This document shows positions 40,173 through 49,475 of a stretch of 64,000 nucleotides of DNA, in pieces (the stretch's first letter is position 1; every line of letters begins with the position of its first letter). The translations under genes were made by a program, and so were the position numbers. The stretch covers positions 11,549 through 75,548 of the forward strand of contig UQFH01000009.1 in the NCBI GenBank assembly GCA_900540185.1. The letters are read 5' to 3'. The stretch is from an uncultured Eubacteriales bacterium (GTDB lineage Bacteria > Bacillota > Clostridia > Tissierellales > Peptoniphilaceae). Below the pieces are notes generated by a model. That model had not been told where the DNA came from, made no database searches, and saw only the letters and a program-made list of their open reading frames with translations.

Positions 40173-42599
40173 TTATTTTATAACATAAAGAGCGTCGATG
40201 TCGTCTTCAACAACGTGCATTCTTACAACAGAGCCTACTGTCGGTTCTGCTCCGAAGATTGTTATGTCTTTTCTGAAAGTCTTGACAAATTCTTTGCCTT
40301 CTCTTTCAAGTTTAACAGTTGTAACGCCGTCTTTTACAGCATAATCTGTAACTGTGTATTCACGATAATTGTATGGAATGAGTTTTTCTACAGAGATAAC
40401 TTCTCCATCTTTTGAAAGTGAAACACGTACGATGTCTTCAGGATCGAGTCTGTCAATTTCTGCATTTTTGAAGATGTCAAGTTCTTTCTTTTCGCCTTTG
40501 TTATCTTCAGCTGTGATTTTTGCATCTGTTCCTTGAACAAATCCGTAAACCATTTTTAGGGTTTCAACATGATCAACAGGAACATTTTCTTTAAAGTTTG
40601 TAAATACAATTGTCTTTACAAGGTCTTTTCTTGCTGTCATCGGTGTTGCAGCACCCGGAACAAGATTTTGGAAATCTTCGGTTGAAACAACAACAGCTTG
40701 AAGTGCGCCTTCTGAAGCGAATTTCTTGACATAGTCAAGAGTTCTGAAATTGTATTGTCCGTTTTCATTGACGATGATAGCGCTGTCTTTTGTTAGTTCA
40801 TATTCAACTTTGTCAACACTTACAAGTCCGTATCTTCCACGGCTCGGTCTTGTGTCGATTGCAAATTCTGCGCCTTTTTTGTCCACATTTTTAGCATCTG
40901 CTGTGCTTGCATATTTTTGAATTTTTGCAACTTTGTTATCTTTTGTAGAAACATAAACGAGGTCGCCTACTTTCAAATCTTGCATTCTAATAACTTTTTT
41001 GCCTTCGAAAATTTCGAGGTTTAAATTGTCGATAACGTCAACCGGCTTGTTGTTTTTGTCAATCATTCTGATTTCGCCTGATGCAACTTTTTCAACAATC
41101 ATTGTTTCTTCTTTTTCTGCAAAGTTTCCGCGAACGAGCTGTACATTGTTGTTTAAGTCGAGAAGGATAACATTTTTCTTTGTTTCCATTGCTCTTAAAG
41201 TGCTGTCGTTTTCATCGTTTGGTATAACTTTGTAGTTTTCAAAATCAACGCTGATAACACCTCTTTTGTCCTTTTCAGTGTTAATCTTGTAGTAGTCGCC
41301 GTTTACATAGAAGTTCAAAACGCCGTCTTTCTTAGAAAGTCTGAATGTAACATCACTCAAACTTTTGTCTGTAACAATAGCTTCATTGTTTCCATAAATA
41401 TGGAGAACTCCGTCTGTCGGAACTTCAATCGGTTTGATTGCTTCCAAGCCTTCTTTTGTTACTTTATAAACATTTGTCAAAGGTTGAATTGAAATTGCTT
41501 CAGGATTTGCATCCTTTATTACATAAACTTTTCCGTCTTTAACATCTGCAATCGGTGCGATGTCTTTGAAATTGAAGCTTCTGATGAACACAACTTTGTT
41601 GTTGTGAACAGTAACTTGTGCAAATTCAACATTCTTAATTTCTTTTTCGTATTTGTCATAGCTGTATTTTACGCCGTTGTGTAAAATGCCTGCCAAATTG
41701 TCTTCGAGTTTTGTTCTGTCGCTCAATGAAAGGTCATATCCGCTCTTGTCGCCGTTCATATAAAGTCTGTTTCTTAGGATTTCGAATGTTCCTGTCTTAA
41801 CTTCATATTCACCTGCAACTTTTAAAGCTGTAATTTTGCTTTCAGGACCGACTGTGAGATCGCATACTTTACCGATATAGTGTCTTGCGTCGAGAAGTTC
41901 TGAGAATTTGAAGTTGATTTCGTCTTCAACTTTAATATCTTTTGAATCTGTGTCGATAACCAAAACTTTTGCGCCCTTTTCGTCAGCTTCAACAACGAGT
42001 CCGCGAACTGCTGCTTCAGGAGTTTCCAATCTTCTGATAATTACTTCGTATAAAATATCAAAAGCTTTTTCACGAACAGCCGGCGATTGATAATCAACAA
42101 CGCCCAAGTTCTTTAAAAGTCCCAGTTCGATAGCCTTGTCGATATATGGTTTTGACCATCTACCTTCAACAGCTTTTTCAGCTTCTGTCAAATCGCGACC
42201 TAGAGCTGTGTTAACCATCATTTTGATAGCTTCTTCATAGGTTACGTTTTGGCGCGGTTTAAATGTTCCGTCAGGGAAACCGTTTACGATTTTTGCAGTT
42301 GATGCAACGTTAACATATCCGTTTGCCCATCCGCCAACTTTCATATCGCTGAATTGGGATTTAAGTCCAATCAAATTGTCTGCTTTTTCTTGATCACCCA
42401 ATGCGTAAACAACAATTTTTGCAAATTGGTCACGAGTGATGTTTTCTGTTAGGTTTAATTCACCGTTTTCATCTCCGATGATAATCTTTTTATCTTGCAA
42501 ATATTTGACGCGTGGATTGTCGGCTGCATTTAACTCGAATAGAAAAACACCGCTTATAACAAGTGCCGCTGCAAGAATAACACTTAGTAGTTTCTTCAT
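40173..42599 (-). CDS. S-layer homology (SLH) domain surface protein
   Basis: 808 residues. Signal peptide (1-26), then three SLH repeats (about 28-195): DNPRVKYLQDKKIIIGDENGE, ITRDQFAKIVVYALG, QFSDMKVGGWANGYVNVAST, and GFPDGTFKPRQNVTYEEAIKMMVN. SLH domains bind pyruvylated wall polymer. The remaining 600 residues are beta-rich repeats with many VKVGDLVYVSTKDNK-type hairpins and no enzyme motif, so it is probably an S-layer or adhesive coat protein. Codon use is strongly biased as in highly expressed genes. AAGGAGG before the start. Confidence 0.9.
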   Translation of the reverse strand: MKKLLSVILAAALVISGVFLFELNAADNPRVKYLQDKKIIIGDENGELNLTENITRDQFAKIVVYALGDQEKADNLIGLKSQFSDMKVGGWANGYVNVASTAKIVNGFPDGTFKPRQNVTYEEAIKMMVNTALGRDLTEAEKAVEGRWSKPYIDKAIELGLLKNLGVVDYQSPAVREKAFDILYEVIIRRLETPEAAVRGLVVEADEKGAKVLVIDTDSKDIKVEDEINFKFSELLDARHYIGKVCDLTVGPESKITALKVAGEYEVKTGTFEILRNRLYMNGDKSGYDLSLSDRTKLEDNLAGILHNGVKYSYDKYEKEIKNVEFAQVTVHNNKVVFIRSFNFKDIAPIADVKDGKVYVIKDANPEAISIQPLTNVYKVTKEGLEAIKPIEVPTDGVLHIYGNNEAIVTDKSLSDVTFRLSKKDGVLNFYVNGDYYKINTEKDKRGVISVDFENYKVIPNDENDSTLRAMETKKNVILLDLNNNVQLVRGNFAEKEETMIVEKVASGEIRMIDKNNKPVDVIDNLNLEIFEGKKVIRMQDLKVGDLVYVSTKDNKVAKIQKYASTADAKNVDKKGAEFAIDTRPSRGRYGLVSVDKVEYELTKDSAIIVNENGQYNFRTLDYVKKFASEGALQAVVVSTEDFQNLVPGAATPMTARKDLVKTIVFTNFKENVPVDHVETLKMVYGFVQGTDAKITAEDNKGEKKELDIFKNAEIDRLDPEDIVRVSLSKDGEVISVEKLIPYNYREYTVTDYAVKDGVTTVKLEREGKEFVKTFRKDITIFGAEPTVGSVVRMHVVEDDIDALYVIK

Positions 42600-42707
42600 A
42601 GCTAATACCTCCTTAAGTAATCGCTTTAATTTAATTATAACCTATTTTTTATGCTTTTAAACAATATTACATGAAATGTAATGCTAATGAAATATGAAAA
42701 TCACATT

Positions 42708-43664
42708 TTAAAAGTCTTTGTTTCTCAAATTTATTCCAATCTCGTGAAGCACATCAAAATTTAAAGTTTGATTTTGCGAAACAAAAAGTGTTTCCAGATT
42801 TTTTAAATTTGCAATCGTGGAAAAGTCCTTTATATTATTCTTGTTTAAATAAAGCCTTTCAACCGCATCGAGACTCGAGAGCGCCTCAATATTTGAAATT
42901 CTGTTTTCTTCGAGCTCAAGATTTTTTATCAGCTTTTTATCTTTAAGCGCGTCAACATTTGTTATTCTATTGTTTCCAAGATAAACCGTTTCAAGCTTAT
43001 AAGAATTTTTTAGCGCCGAAATATCCTCAATGAAATTGTTTTCAAAATTTATATATTCCAACTCACTCTTGTCTTCAAGCGCATCAATCGACGAAATTTC
43101 ATTATTTGCACCCCAAACCTCATCAAGTTTCTCCAAATCTTTTATCGCACTTATATCCGAAACGCGATTGTTTCTAAAGAGAATTTTTTTGAGCGCCTTA
43201 TTGTTTCTTAAAAAATTTAAATTTTTAATATTGTTGTCCTCAATTAAAATTTCCTCGAGATTTGTGAGCTTCTCCATCATAATCTCATCGAGCGTATAAA
43301 TTCCCGTTTCGTCAAGCACAAGTTCTCTTAACTCAGTCATTTCGTCAAGCGTGCCCGCAGGGATTTCCATAATCGAAGGATTGTCCGCCAAATCGAGACT
43401 CTTCAAATGTTTCAATCCCGACAAATGTCTTAAAGTCATCGCATTTAAATTGTTTGAATAAAGCGACAGCCTCTCCAAATTTACTAAATTTTCTATGCCC
43501 TCAATGTCCTTCGTCCCCCTTGAAATCACCTCAAGCTCGTATATGTTTAAAGTTTCCGAAAACATAATCGGTCCTTGCATCTTCTTCAACTTCTTTCTTA
43601 CCTCAAACTCAATCGCCCTGTCCTTAAAAGTGACTTCGCGATCATAAAGCATTTTATTTTTCAA
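42708..43664 (-). CDS. Leucine-rich-repeat protein, cytosolic
   Basis: 318 residues. Around ten LRRs of 21-23 residues (LxxLxxLxLxxNxIxxL-type; e.g. LVNLERLSLYSNNLNAM, LEKLDEVWGANNEISSI, KNLELEENRISNIEAL), resembling SDS22/internalin repeats. No signal peptide or membrane segment, so probably a cytosolic protein-binding scaffold. TTG start at 43664 fits an AAGGATGTG site; the next ATG (43652) is too far from it. Function unknown. Confidence 0.8.
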   Translation of the reverse strand: MKNKMLYDREVTFKDRAIEFEVRKKLKKMQGPIMFSETLNIYELEVISRGTKDIEGIENLVNLERLSLYSNNLNAMTLRHLSGLKHLKSLDLADNPSIMEIPAGTLDEMTELRELVLDETGIYTLDEIMMEKLTNLEEILIEDNNIKNLNFLRNNKALKKILFRNNRVSDISAIKDLEKLDEVWGANNEISSIDALEDKSELEYINFENNFIEDISALKNSYKLETVYLGNNRITNVDALKDKKLIKNLELEENRISNIEALSSLDAVERLYLNKNNIKDFSTIANLKNLETLFVSQNQTLNFDVLHEIGINLRNKDF

Positions 43665-43830
43665 AAAATCACATCCTTACATATATTATATCATAAAAAT
43701 CTCATGCATTATATCAAATTGTATATGTTCATATTTAACAAAATCTTTTATATGTTTATTTTATATTTACCTATATTCAAACCTCGAAAGATTTGTACAC
43801 AAGATATATATAATTCAATATCTTTCAAAA

Positions 43831-43865
43831 AGTTAGTTGACGCTAACTAAAAATTGTGCTAATAT
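43831..43865 (+). promoter_or_regulatory. Promoter and operator of the ABC/FtsX pair
   Basis: TTGACG (43837-43842), 17-bp spacer, TAATAT (43860-43865). The -35 box is embedded in AGTTAG-TTGACG-CTAACT (43831-43848), a spaced palindrome typical of TetR/MarR/PadR-type operators. No regulator gene is adjacent. Confidence 0.65.
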
Positions 43866-43895
43866 ATGTTTAACAATATTTGAGGAGGTGTTTTT

Positions 43896-44591
43896 ATGAT
43901 TAGAATTTCAAATTTGCATAAGTTCTACGGAACAAAAGAAAATAGAGCGGAAGTTCTAAAAGGCATAAACTTAGAAATCGAAGACGGCAAAATTATTTGC
44001 GTGTTGGGACCTTCAGGGTCCGGTAAGTCAACTTTGCTAAATATTTTGGGTGGCATCGAGACTATTGATGAAGGAGATGTAAACGTTTTTGGCGAAGACA
44101 TAAAAAATATGTCGAAAAAAGCTTTGGAAAATTTCAGACGCGAAAATCTCGGATTCGTTTTCCAATTTTATAATCTCATAAGCGATTTAAATGTACTTGA
44201 AAATGTTGAAGTCGGCAAATATCTCTCGAAAAAACCACTGAACACCGACACTCTACTAGACGAACTCGGACTGAGTGAGCATAAATATAAATACCCGAAC
44301 GAAATTTCAGGCGGACAAGCGCAAAGGGCATCAATTGCACGCGCAATGATAAAAAGTCCTAAGCTGTTAATTTGTGACGAGCCAACTGGGGCACTTGACT
44401 ACGAAAGCGCAAAAGACGTTCTGTGCTTAATAGAAAATTTAAACCACAAGTACCACTCAACCGTAATCATCGCAAGCCATAACACTCAAATTGCAAAGAT
44501 GAGCGATGTGATTTTGTCACTCCATAACGGCAGTATTAAAAGTGTTGTCGAAAACAAGGATAAAATTTCTGCAAAGGAAGTGACTTGGTAG
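43896..44591 (+). CDS. ABC transporter ATP-binding protein (MacB/LolD type)
   Basis: 231 residues. Walker A GPSGSGKST (about 38-46), Q-loop FVFQFYNLI, signature ISGGQAQRASIARAM, Walker B LLICDEPTGALD and H-switch IIASHN. The pattern DEPTGALD and the FtsX-type partner place it with MacB/BceA-like exporters of peptides or resistance to antimicrobials. Stop TAG is directly followed by the permease ATG. GAGGAGG site. Confidence 0.95.
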   Translation: MIRISNLHKFYGTKENRAEVLKGINLEIEDGKIICVLGPSGSGKSTLLNILGGIETIDEGDVNVFGEDIKNMSKKALENFRRENLGFVFQFYNLISDLNVLENVEVGKYLSKKPLNTDTLLDELGLSEHKYKYPNEISGGQAQRASIARAMIKSPKLLICDEPTGALDYESAKDVLCLIENLNHKYHSTVIIASHNTQIAKMSDVILSLHNGSIKSVVENKDKISAKEVTW

Positions 44592-46832
44592 ATGAGAAAT
44601 CCGATCAACAAGAGAATTTTCAGGCAGTTTAAATATAAGCCTTTAAAAGTATTCCCTATACTTATAGCACTGAGCTTCATTGTGGTTTTTGCTTCATCAT
44701 TTTTCACCGCACAACAATCAATCAAAAAACTTTATTATAAGCAAATTGACGAGGGCAAGGTTGAAGACGGAGAATTTCAAACTATATATGAACTTACCGA
44801 CGACTTACAATCAAAAATTGAGGCTCTCGGATTAAAACTTTACGAAAATTACTATTTCGAAGAGAAAATAGATTCCGACAAGGTTTTAAGAATTTTCAAA
44901 AATAGAAAAAATGTTAATGAAGCCACACCCCTTGAGGGCAGTTTAGCAAAAAAATCGTACGAAATTACTATGTCCGCATATTTTTCAAGAAATAACAATA
45001 TTAAAGTCGGCGATAAAATTACTGTAGCTGACAAAACCTACACCGTTGCCTCTCTTGCATCTTTTCCGGACTATTCTTCTGCACTAAAGAATAGAAACGA
45101 TTTGGTAATGGACACCGGCCACTTTGGCATTGCAACGCTCCCTGAAAAAGCATTTGATGATGTGTCCGACAAACAATTAAATTTTCTTTATTCATATCAC
45201 ACAAATGAGAACTTAGATAAAAAAGAAGCACGTGAAATACTCAAGTCCATTTCAAAAATCGTGAACAAAGATAATTTGATGGTTGATGGTGTTACAAGAT
45301 TCGACAATAAGTGTATAACATATATTATGGATGACATGGGTGGCGATGTCCCTATGATGACAATAGCAACCGCTCTTCTTTTTATAGCGATAGCATTTAT
45401 ATCAAGCGTTCAAATTAAAAGCATTATCGAAGAAGAGGCCCCTATAATCGGCACTCTTCTTGCCTCAGGCTACAGAAAACGAGAACTCCTTAAAAATTAT
45501 ATGTCAATGCCACTTTTTCTTGTTCTCATTTCATCTCTAATCGGAAATGCTGCGGCATATCTATATGTGTATAAAAAATATGCTGAAATTTATTATAGAT
45601 CATTTGATTTGCCTTCATTCGAGCCATTCATAAGCCCAAGATCATTTCTTATAACGTCGATTATGCCGATGATTCTCTATCTTATAATAAACTACGCAGT
45701 CATATCCCGAAGTCTCAACATGAGTCCCGTTAACTTTTTGAGACGGAATTTTAAAAAATCAAAAGCCAAGAGCAGATTTCATTTAAAAAATTTAAGCTTC
45801 ATTAAAAAATTTAAATTAAGGGTTATTTTTGCAAATAAGCTTACTTATGTTTCCCTTCTTTTCGGCGTTTTTATTGCAAATCTTCTGTTAATGTTTGCAC
45901 TATCTGCAAAACCGATTTTTAATATTTACGCCAAGAATATGAAAACACAAATGAAATATGCCCACACTTATATAGTTAAAAGCGACATGGATAAACTTGA
46001 TGCACCAAAAGTAACAATTATAAGTGCAGATCTTGCAGACAAAAACGATGAAAGTGTTCAGATTTACGGAATAGATGACGACACTAAATATGACAGTTTA
46101 AATATTTCAAGTCTTCAAAACGACGAGGCCGTCATAAGTAATGGCCTTGCGAAAAGATTTGAATATAAAATTGGTGATACAATTAAAATTAGAGAACCGT
46201 ATAATAGTAAAGAGAAAAATATAAAAGTTAAAGCTGTTGATAGTGAAAATAACTATTTTCAAATATTCACAAAAAGAACTTCTCTAAACAAGATTATAAA
46301 CCGTGACTATGCATATTTTAACGCATATATGAGCGACAATGCACTAAATGTGTCGAAGGAAAATCTAGTCACAGAAATTAATCGTGATGAAATGAGTAAA
46401 TTTATGATTCACTTTTTAGACTCATTCTCGGTCGTTTTTACGATGATTCAAATGGTTGCCGTTGCCTTCTATTTTATATTACTTCTAATGGTAACGGAAC
46501 TCATTATCGAGCGTGCAAAACTCAATATGACTTATCTTAAAATATTTGGTTTTAGAGATAATGAAATCACAAAAATTTATGTAAACACCAGCTTTTTGAT
46601 CTTATTATTCTTCCAAATCATACTCATCCCAATACTTGACAAGATTATGAAATACCTTTACTTCATTTCTATGCAAAAATTTGACGCATATATTAAAGTA
46701 ACCATTCCTCTTAACGTCTTCTTGCTCGGCTACCTAATGACCATTGTGATTTTCGTTTTGTGTCAAGCAATTGAAAGACGAAAAATCGGAAAGATTGACA
46801 TGGTTAAAGAACTTAAGACTATCGCCGGATAA
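44592..46832 (+). CDS. FtsX-like ABC transporter permease
   Basis: 746 residues. Four main helices flanking a large outer domain: helix near 22-42; FtsX core at about 255-380 with VQIKSIIEEEAPIIGTLLASGYRKRELL; a second predicted outer domain (about 440-600); second FtsX core (610-735) with YLKIFGFRDNEITKIY. The single, duplicated-core architecture is like BceB/MacB-type permeases without an extra accessory protein. Starts on the base after the ATPase stop, so strictly coupled. Substrate unknown; likely peptide or envelope stress. Confidence 0.9.
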   Translation: MRNPINKRIFRQFKYKPLKVFPILIALSFIVVFASSFFTAQQSIKKLYYKQIDEGKVEDGEFQTIYELTDDLQSKIEALGLKLYENYYFEEKIDSDKVLRIFKNRKNVNEATPLEGSLAKKSYEITMSAYFSRNNNIKVGDKITVADKTYTVASLASFPDYSSALKNRNDLVMDTGHFGIATLPEKAFDDVSDKQLNFLYSYHTNENLDKKEAREILKSISKIVNKDNLMVDGVTRFDNKCITYIMDDMGGDVPMMTIATALLFIAIAFISSVQIKSIIEEEAPIIGTLLASGYRKRELLKNYMSMPLFLVLISSLIGNAAAYLYVYKKYAEIYYRSFDLPSFEPFISPRSFLITSIMPMILYLIINYAVISRSLNMSPVNFLRRNFKKSKAKSRFHLKNLSFIKKFKLRVIFANKLTYVSLLFGVFIANLLLMFALSAKPIFNIYAKNMKTQMKYAHTYIVKSDMDKLDAPKVTIISADLADKNDESVQIYGIDDDTKYDSLNISSLQNDEAVISNGLAKRFEYKIGDTIKIREPYNSKEKNIKVKAVDSENNYFQIFTKRTSLNKIINRDYAYFNAYMSDNALNVSKENLVTEINRDEMSKFMIHFLDSFSVVFTMIQMVAVAFYFILLLMVTELIIERAKLNMTYLKIFGFRDNEITKIYVNTSFLILLFFQIILIPILDKIMKYLYFISMQKFDAYIKVTIPLNVFLLGYLMTIVIFVLCQAIERRKIGKIDMVKELKTIAG

Positions 46833-46913
46833 CATATATTTATACATCGTTTTTATCTTATCTAGAAATATATGAATAAAAATCTTGTATAACAATACAA
46901 TTTTACAAATCAA

Positions 46914-46956
46914 AAAAACCTCTTTACTGATTGTATTAGTAACGGAGGTTTTTTAT
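46914..46956 (+). terminator. Rho-independent terminator
   Basis: AAAACCTC (46915-46922) pairs with GAGGTTTT, with internal TTACT/AGTAA, followed by T run. Ends the ABC pair. Confidence 0.8.
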
Positions 46957-46970
46957 ATTACAGAATATTT

Positions 46971-47030
46971 GAAGCAAAATTTATATTTAATAGAAGCAAA
47001 ATTTATATTTAATAGAAACAAAATAAATAA
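46971..47030. repeat. 22-bp tandem repeat, 2.7 copies
   Basis: GAAGCAAAATTTATATTTAATA occurs exactly twice (46971-46992, 46993-47014), then a truncated copy GAAACAAAATAAATAA. Non-coding, in a 262-bp gap. Confidence 0.75.
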
Positions 47031-47055
47031 CTAAAATACAAACTTCAAAAATAAA

Positions 47056-47090
47056 AAAATGCTTCCCCATTAGTGGCTAAGCATTCTTAA
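47056..47090 (-). terminator. Terminator of the DUF3798 lipoprotein gene
   Basis: On the minus strand AATGCTT ... AAGCATT with a T run (TTTTTTTATTTT); overlaps the region just after the stop. Confidence 0.75.
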
Positions 47091-47094
47091 AATT

Positions 47095-48345
47095 TTAATC
47101 TCTTATAATATTCTCTTCTTCATATTTTTTTAAAAGTTCAGCAATATTAGGAATTTTATTGTCCGCAATATTTGAAAAACCTTTTCCAAAAATATATGTG
47201 TCCTGATATACTAGAATATGGTTTTTAATTTTATCGCCGCTCGTTTTGTCAACAGAGTAGTCGGCTTTCCAGTCCGCATCCGGATTAATTTCTTCAAAAA
47301 TCTCGAGCACTTTTTCTTTGTCAGGCTTTTCAATTTCACCTCTAATCGAGCGCATTGCGATTTCCACAAGAAGCTCCGTCGTGCTGCTTCCGTATGAATA
47401 GACCCAAGTTCCCATTCGGTCCGGATTTTCTTTATACAAAACCATTTCTTCCTTGTGCAGCATGTCATGATTGCTCATATCTTCATTTATATCAAGCGCC
47501 TCTTTGTACCCAAGACTCGGACTCGGCAAGTCCTGCTCCACAAAAATGGCGCCATATTCCATCGTCTTTTTAATTAATGGCGCTATATGTGCATCATTTG
47601 TCGAAAAGAACGCCGTATTTTTTCCATATTTTTTTATCCATAGCGGAAATTGATCCAAAATAAAATTTTGCGCTTCGGCAACTCCGCCGTCACTTGCCGG
47701 GTCCGGCGCATCAATCGAGACAAATTCGAGTCCGATTTTATTGCACGTCGCCTTCATTATACGCTCTCTCAAATTTATTTGCTCGATATCCCTGTGCCTT
47801 TTAAAGGAAACATGAGCGAAAGTTTTTGCCCCCATTTTTTTCGCACACAGCGGAATCAAATACCCTCTTTTGATATTGTCCGGGTCGATGACAAGGTCGG
47901 CGTATTTGTTAATCTCATCGGGCTCCTCGTGTGAGTTTGAAACAAAACACAATATGTCCGGTCTTTTTTCTTTTATAATTTTAAAAGCCTCTGCCGTCCC
48001 TGTTATTCCTTGATTCACAACAACCGCCTTAATCTTCTCGTCTTCAATAAAGCTTGTGATTTGCGAAATTGCATTGTCCTGCTCCTTAGGAAAATTGTCG
48101 GGATAGTTTAGATGGCAAATATATCCGCCAAGATTTGCATCTCCATACTTTTCGATGAGCTTTTCCGCCGTCTTAAAAACATCTCGACTTTGGGTCGTAG
48201 TGCCGGTTACAAGCCCAATATGAAACTTTGCAGACTCCTTGCTTGTGTTTTCTTTGCTTTCTTCATTGCCGCATGCCGTAAAAAAAAGCATTGATAAAGC
48301 AATAATAGTTATTAAGATTTTCTTATAAACATTATTTGTATCCAT
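47095..48345 (-). CDS. DUF3798 family lipoprotein
   Basis: 416 residues. Lipobox FFTAC (Cys about 25). The mature part has the periplasmic-binding-protein fold of DUF3798: FHIGLVTGTTTQSRDVFKTA, AVVVNQGITGTAEAFKIIKE, NKYADLVIDPDNIKRGY and NTAFFSTNDAHIAPLIKK. The family resembles BMP-type nucleoside or sugar receptors, but no permease is nearby. No ribosome site: a TATAAT-like hexamer (48352-48357) lies about 7 bases from the ATG, so a leaderless or very short-leader mRNA is possible. Confidence 0.85.
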   Translation of the reverse strand: MDTNNVYKKILITIIALSMLFFTACGNEESKENTSKESAKFHIGLVTGTTTQSRDVFKTAEKLIEKYGDANLGGYICHLNYPDNFPKEQDNAISQITSFIEDEKIKAVVVNQGITGTAEAFKIIKEKRPDILCFVSNSHEEPDEINKYADLVIDPDNIKRGYLIPLCAKKMGAKTFAHVSFKRHRDIEQINLRERIMKATCNKIGLEFVSIDAPDPASDGGVAEAQNFILDQFPLWIKKYGKNTAFFSTNDAHIAPLIKKTMEYGAIFVEQDLPSPSLGYKEALDINEDMSNHDMLHKEEMVLYKENPDRMGTWVYSYGSSTTELLVEIAMRSIRGEIEKPDKEKVLEIFEEINPDADWKADYSVDKTSGDKIKNHILVYQDTYIFGKGFSNIADNKIPNIAELLKKYEEENIIRD

Positions 48346-48410
48346 GTTATTATTATATACTGTAACCTATCCTTAAAATTTAAATTTTAGTTACGAAAAA
48401 TTTGTGAAAG

Positions 48411-48440
48411 AAAAGCTTTCACATTAAAATGCGAAAGCTT
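48411..48440 (-). terminator. Terminator after apt
   Basis: On the minus strand AAGCTTTC-GCATTTTAATGT-GAAAGCTT then TTCTTT. Ends the parA-to-apt gene run. Confidence 0.75.
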
Positions 48441-48444
48441 GAGT

Positions 48445-48960
48445 TTATATATTGTATTTTACAATAGAAAATACATCTGTGTCGAGCTTTTCACGACCCT
48501 TGAGGTCCGTGAGTTCAATTAAAAATCCGATTTTTACAACTTCAGCACCGGTCTTTTTTACAAGTTCCTCAGTCGCCTTAATTGTGCCACCGGTTGCTAA
48601 AAGGTCGTCTATGACCGCAACTCTGTCGCCCGGTTTTAAATCGTCCTTGTGCATGAAAAGTTCGTCCGTTCCATATTCCTTATCATAAGAAACGCTGATC
48701 GTTTCGCGCGGCAATTTGCCCTTTTTTCTTATAGGTACAAAACCGATTCCAAGTTCATACGCAACAGGGCATCCAAGCACAAAGCCACGTGCTTCAGGTG
48801 CGACTATATAGTCAATATGTTCATCTCTCAAAGGCTCTGCAAGCGCTTTGACCGCTTCTTTGAATGAATCTCTTTCTCTCAATAAAGTTGTGATGTCCTT
48901 GAATGAAATTCCTTCCTTCGGAAAATCCATTATGACATCAATTTCTTTTTTTAAATCCAT
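48445..48960 (-). CDS. apt: Adenine phosphoribosyltransferase
   Basis: 171 residues, normal length. Converts adenine and PRPP to AMP (purine salvage). The PRPP-binding signature VAVIDDLLATGGTIKA is intact; FPKEGISFKDITTLL and IVAPEARGFVLGCPVAYELG match the family N-terminal half. Separated by 16 bases from the DUF4446 gene, so co-transcribed. AAAGGGA site. Confidence 0.96.
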   Translation of the reverse strand: MDLKKEIDVIMDFPKEGISFKDITTLLRERDSFKEAVKALAEPLRDEHIDYIVAPEARGFVLGCPVAYELGIGFVPIRKKGKLPRETISVSYDKEYGTDELFMHKDDLKPGDRVAVIDDLLATGGTIKATEELVKKTGAEVVKIGFLIELTDLKGREKLDTDVFSIVKYNI

Positions 48961-48976
48961 AATATCCCTTTCTAAA

Positions 48977-49474
48977 TTAGTCCCCGCCGCGAATAGCTCT
49001 TTCTATTGCAAGTTCTTCCTCTTCGGAGAGCATAAGATTTGATTTTTTATTTTTTATAGGCTTCGCATAACACACACTTGTTTGACTTGTGTAGATACTC
49101 GTAAGCACAAAACCGTTGTTAAAACCGTCAAGAAACGCAATTGAAAACGAGAGCTCGCCGCCTCGTCCGGCATCTTTGTTTAAAAATGCATTGTATCTGT
49201 AGAAACCGACTTTTCTGATTGTGAAATTTAATGCGGTTTCCAGTTCCTTAATCTTCTCTTCTTTTAGTATATTGGCGGTTTCAAGGTCTCTTATATCCTT
49301 TTGAATCAATTTTATAACTTTTTCCGGATTTGCGTCTTCGATTCCAAATGTAAAAGTGTCCACGCGCTTTTGAAGCTTTCCTATCTTTGAAAACAATACC
49401 GCCGAAAGTATTGCAAGAATCAGGACAATTGCTCCGAGCGAAACCGTTATTATTGGTAAATATGCTTCGAGCAT
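48977..49474 (-). CDS. DUF4446 family membrane-anchored protein
   Basis: 165 residues. One N-terminal helix (PIITVSLGAIVLILAILSAVLF), a coiled-coil segment (about 55-90, EKIKELETALNFTIRKV) and the conserved C-terminal block VGFYRYNAF...ELSFSIAFLDGFNNGFVLTSIY...CYAKPI. This block is diagnostic of DUF4446, commonly found next to parAB in Clostridia. Function unknown. Starts 1 base after the aminotransferase stop. Confidence 0.88.
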   Translation of the reverse strand: MLEAYLPIITVSLGAIVLILAILSAVLFSKIGKLQKRVDTFTFGIEDANPEKVIKLIQKDIRDLETANILKEEKIKELETALNFTIRKVGFYRYNAFLNKDAGRGGELSFSIAFLDGFNNGFVLTSIYTSQTSVCYAKPIKNKKSNLMLSEEEELAIERAIRGGD

Positions 49475-49475
49475 T

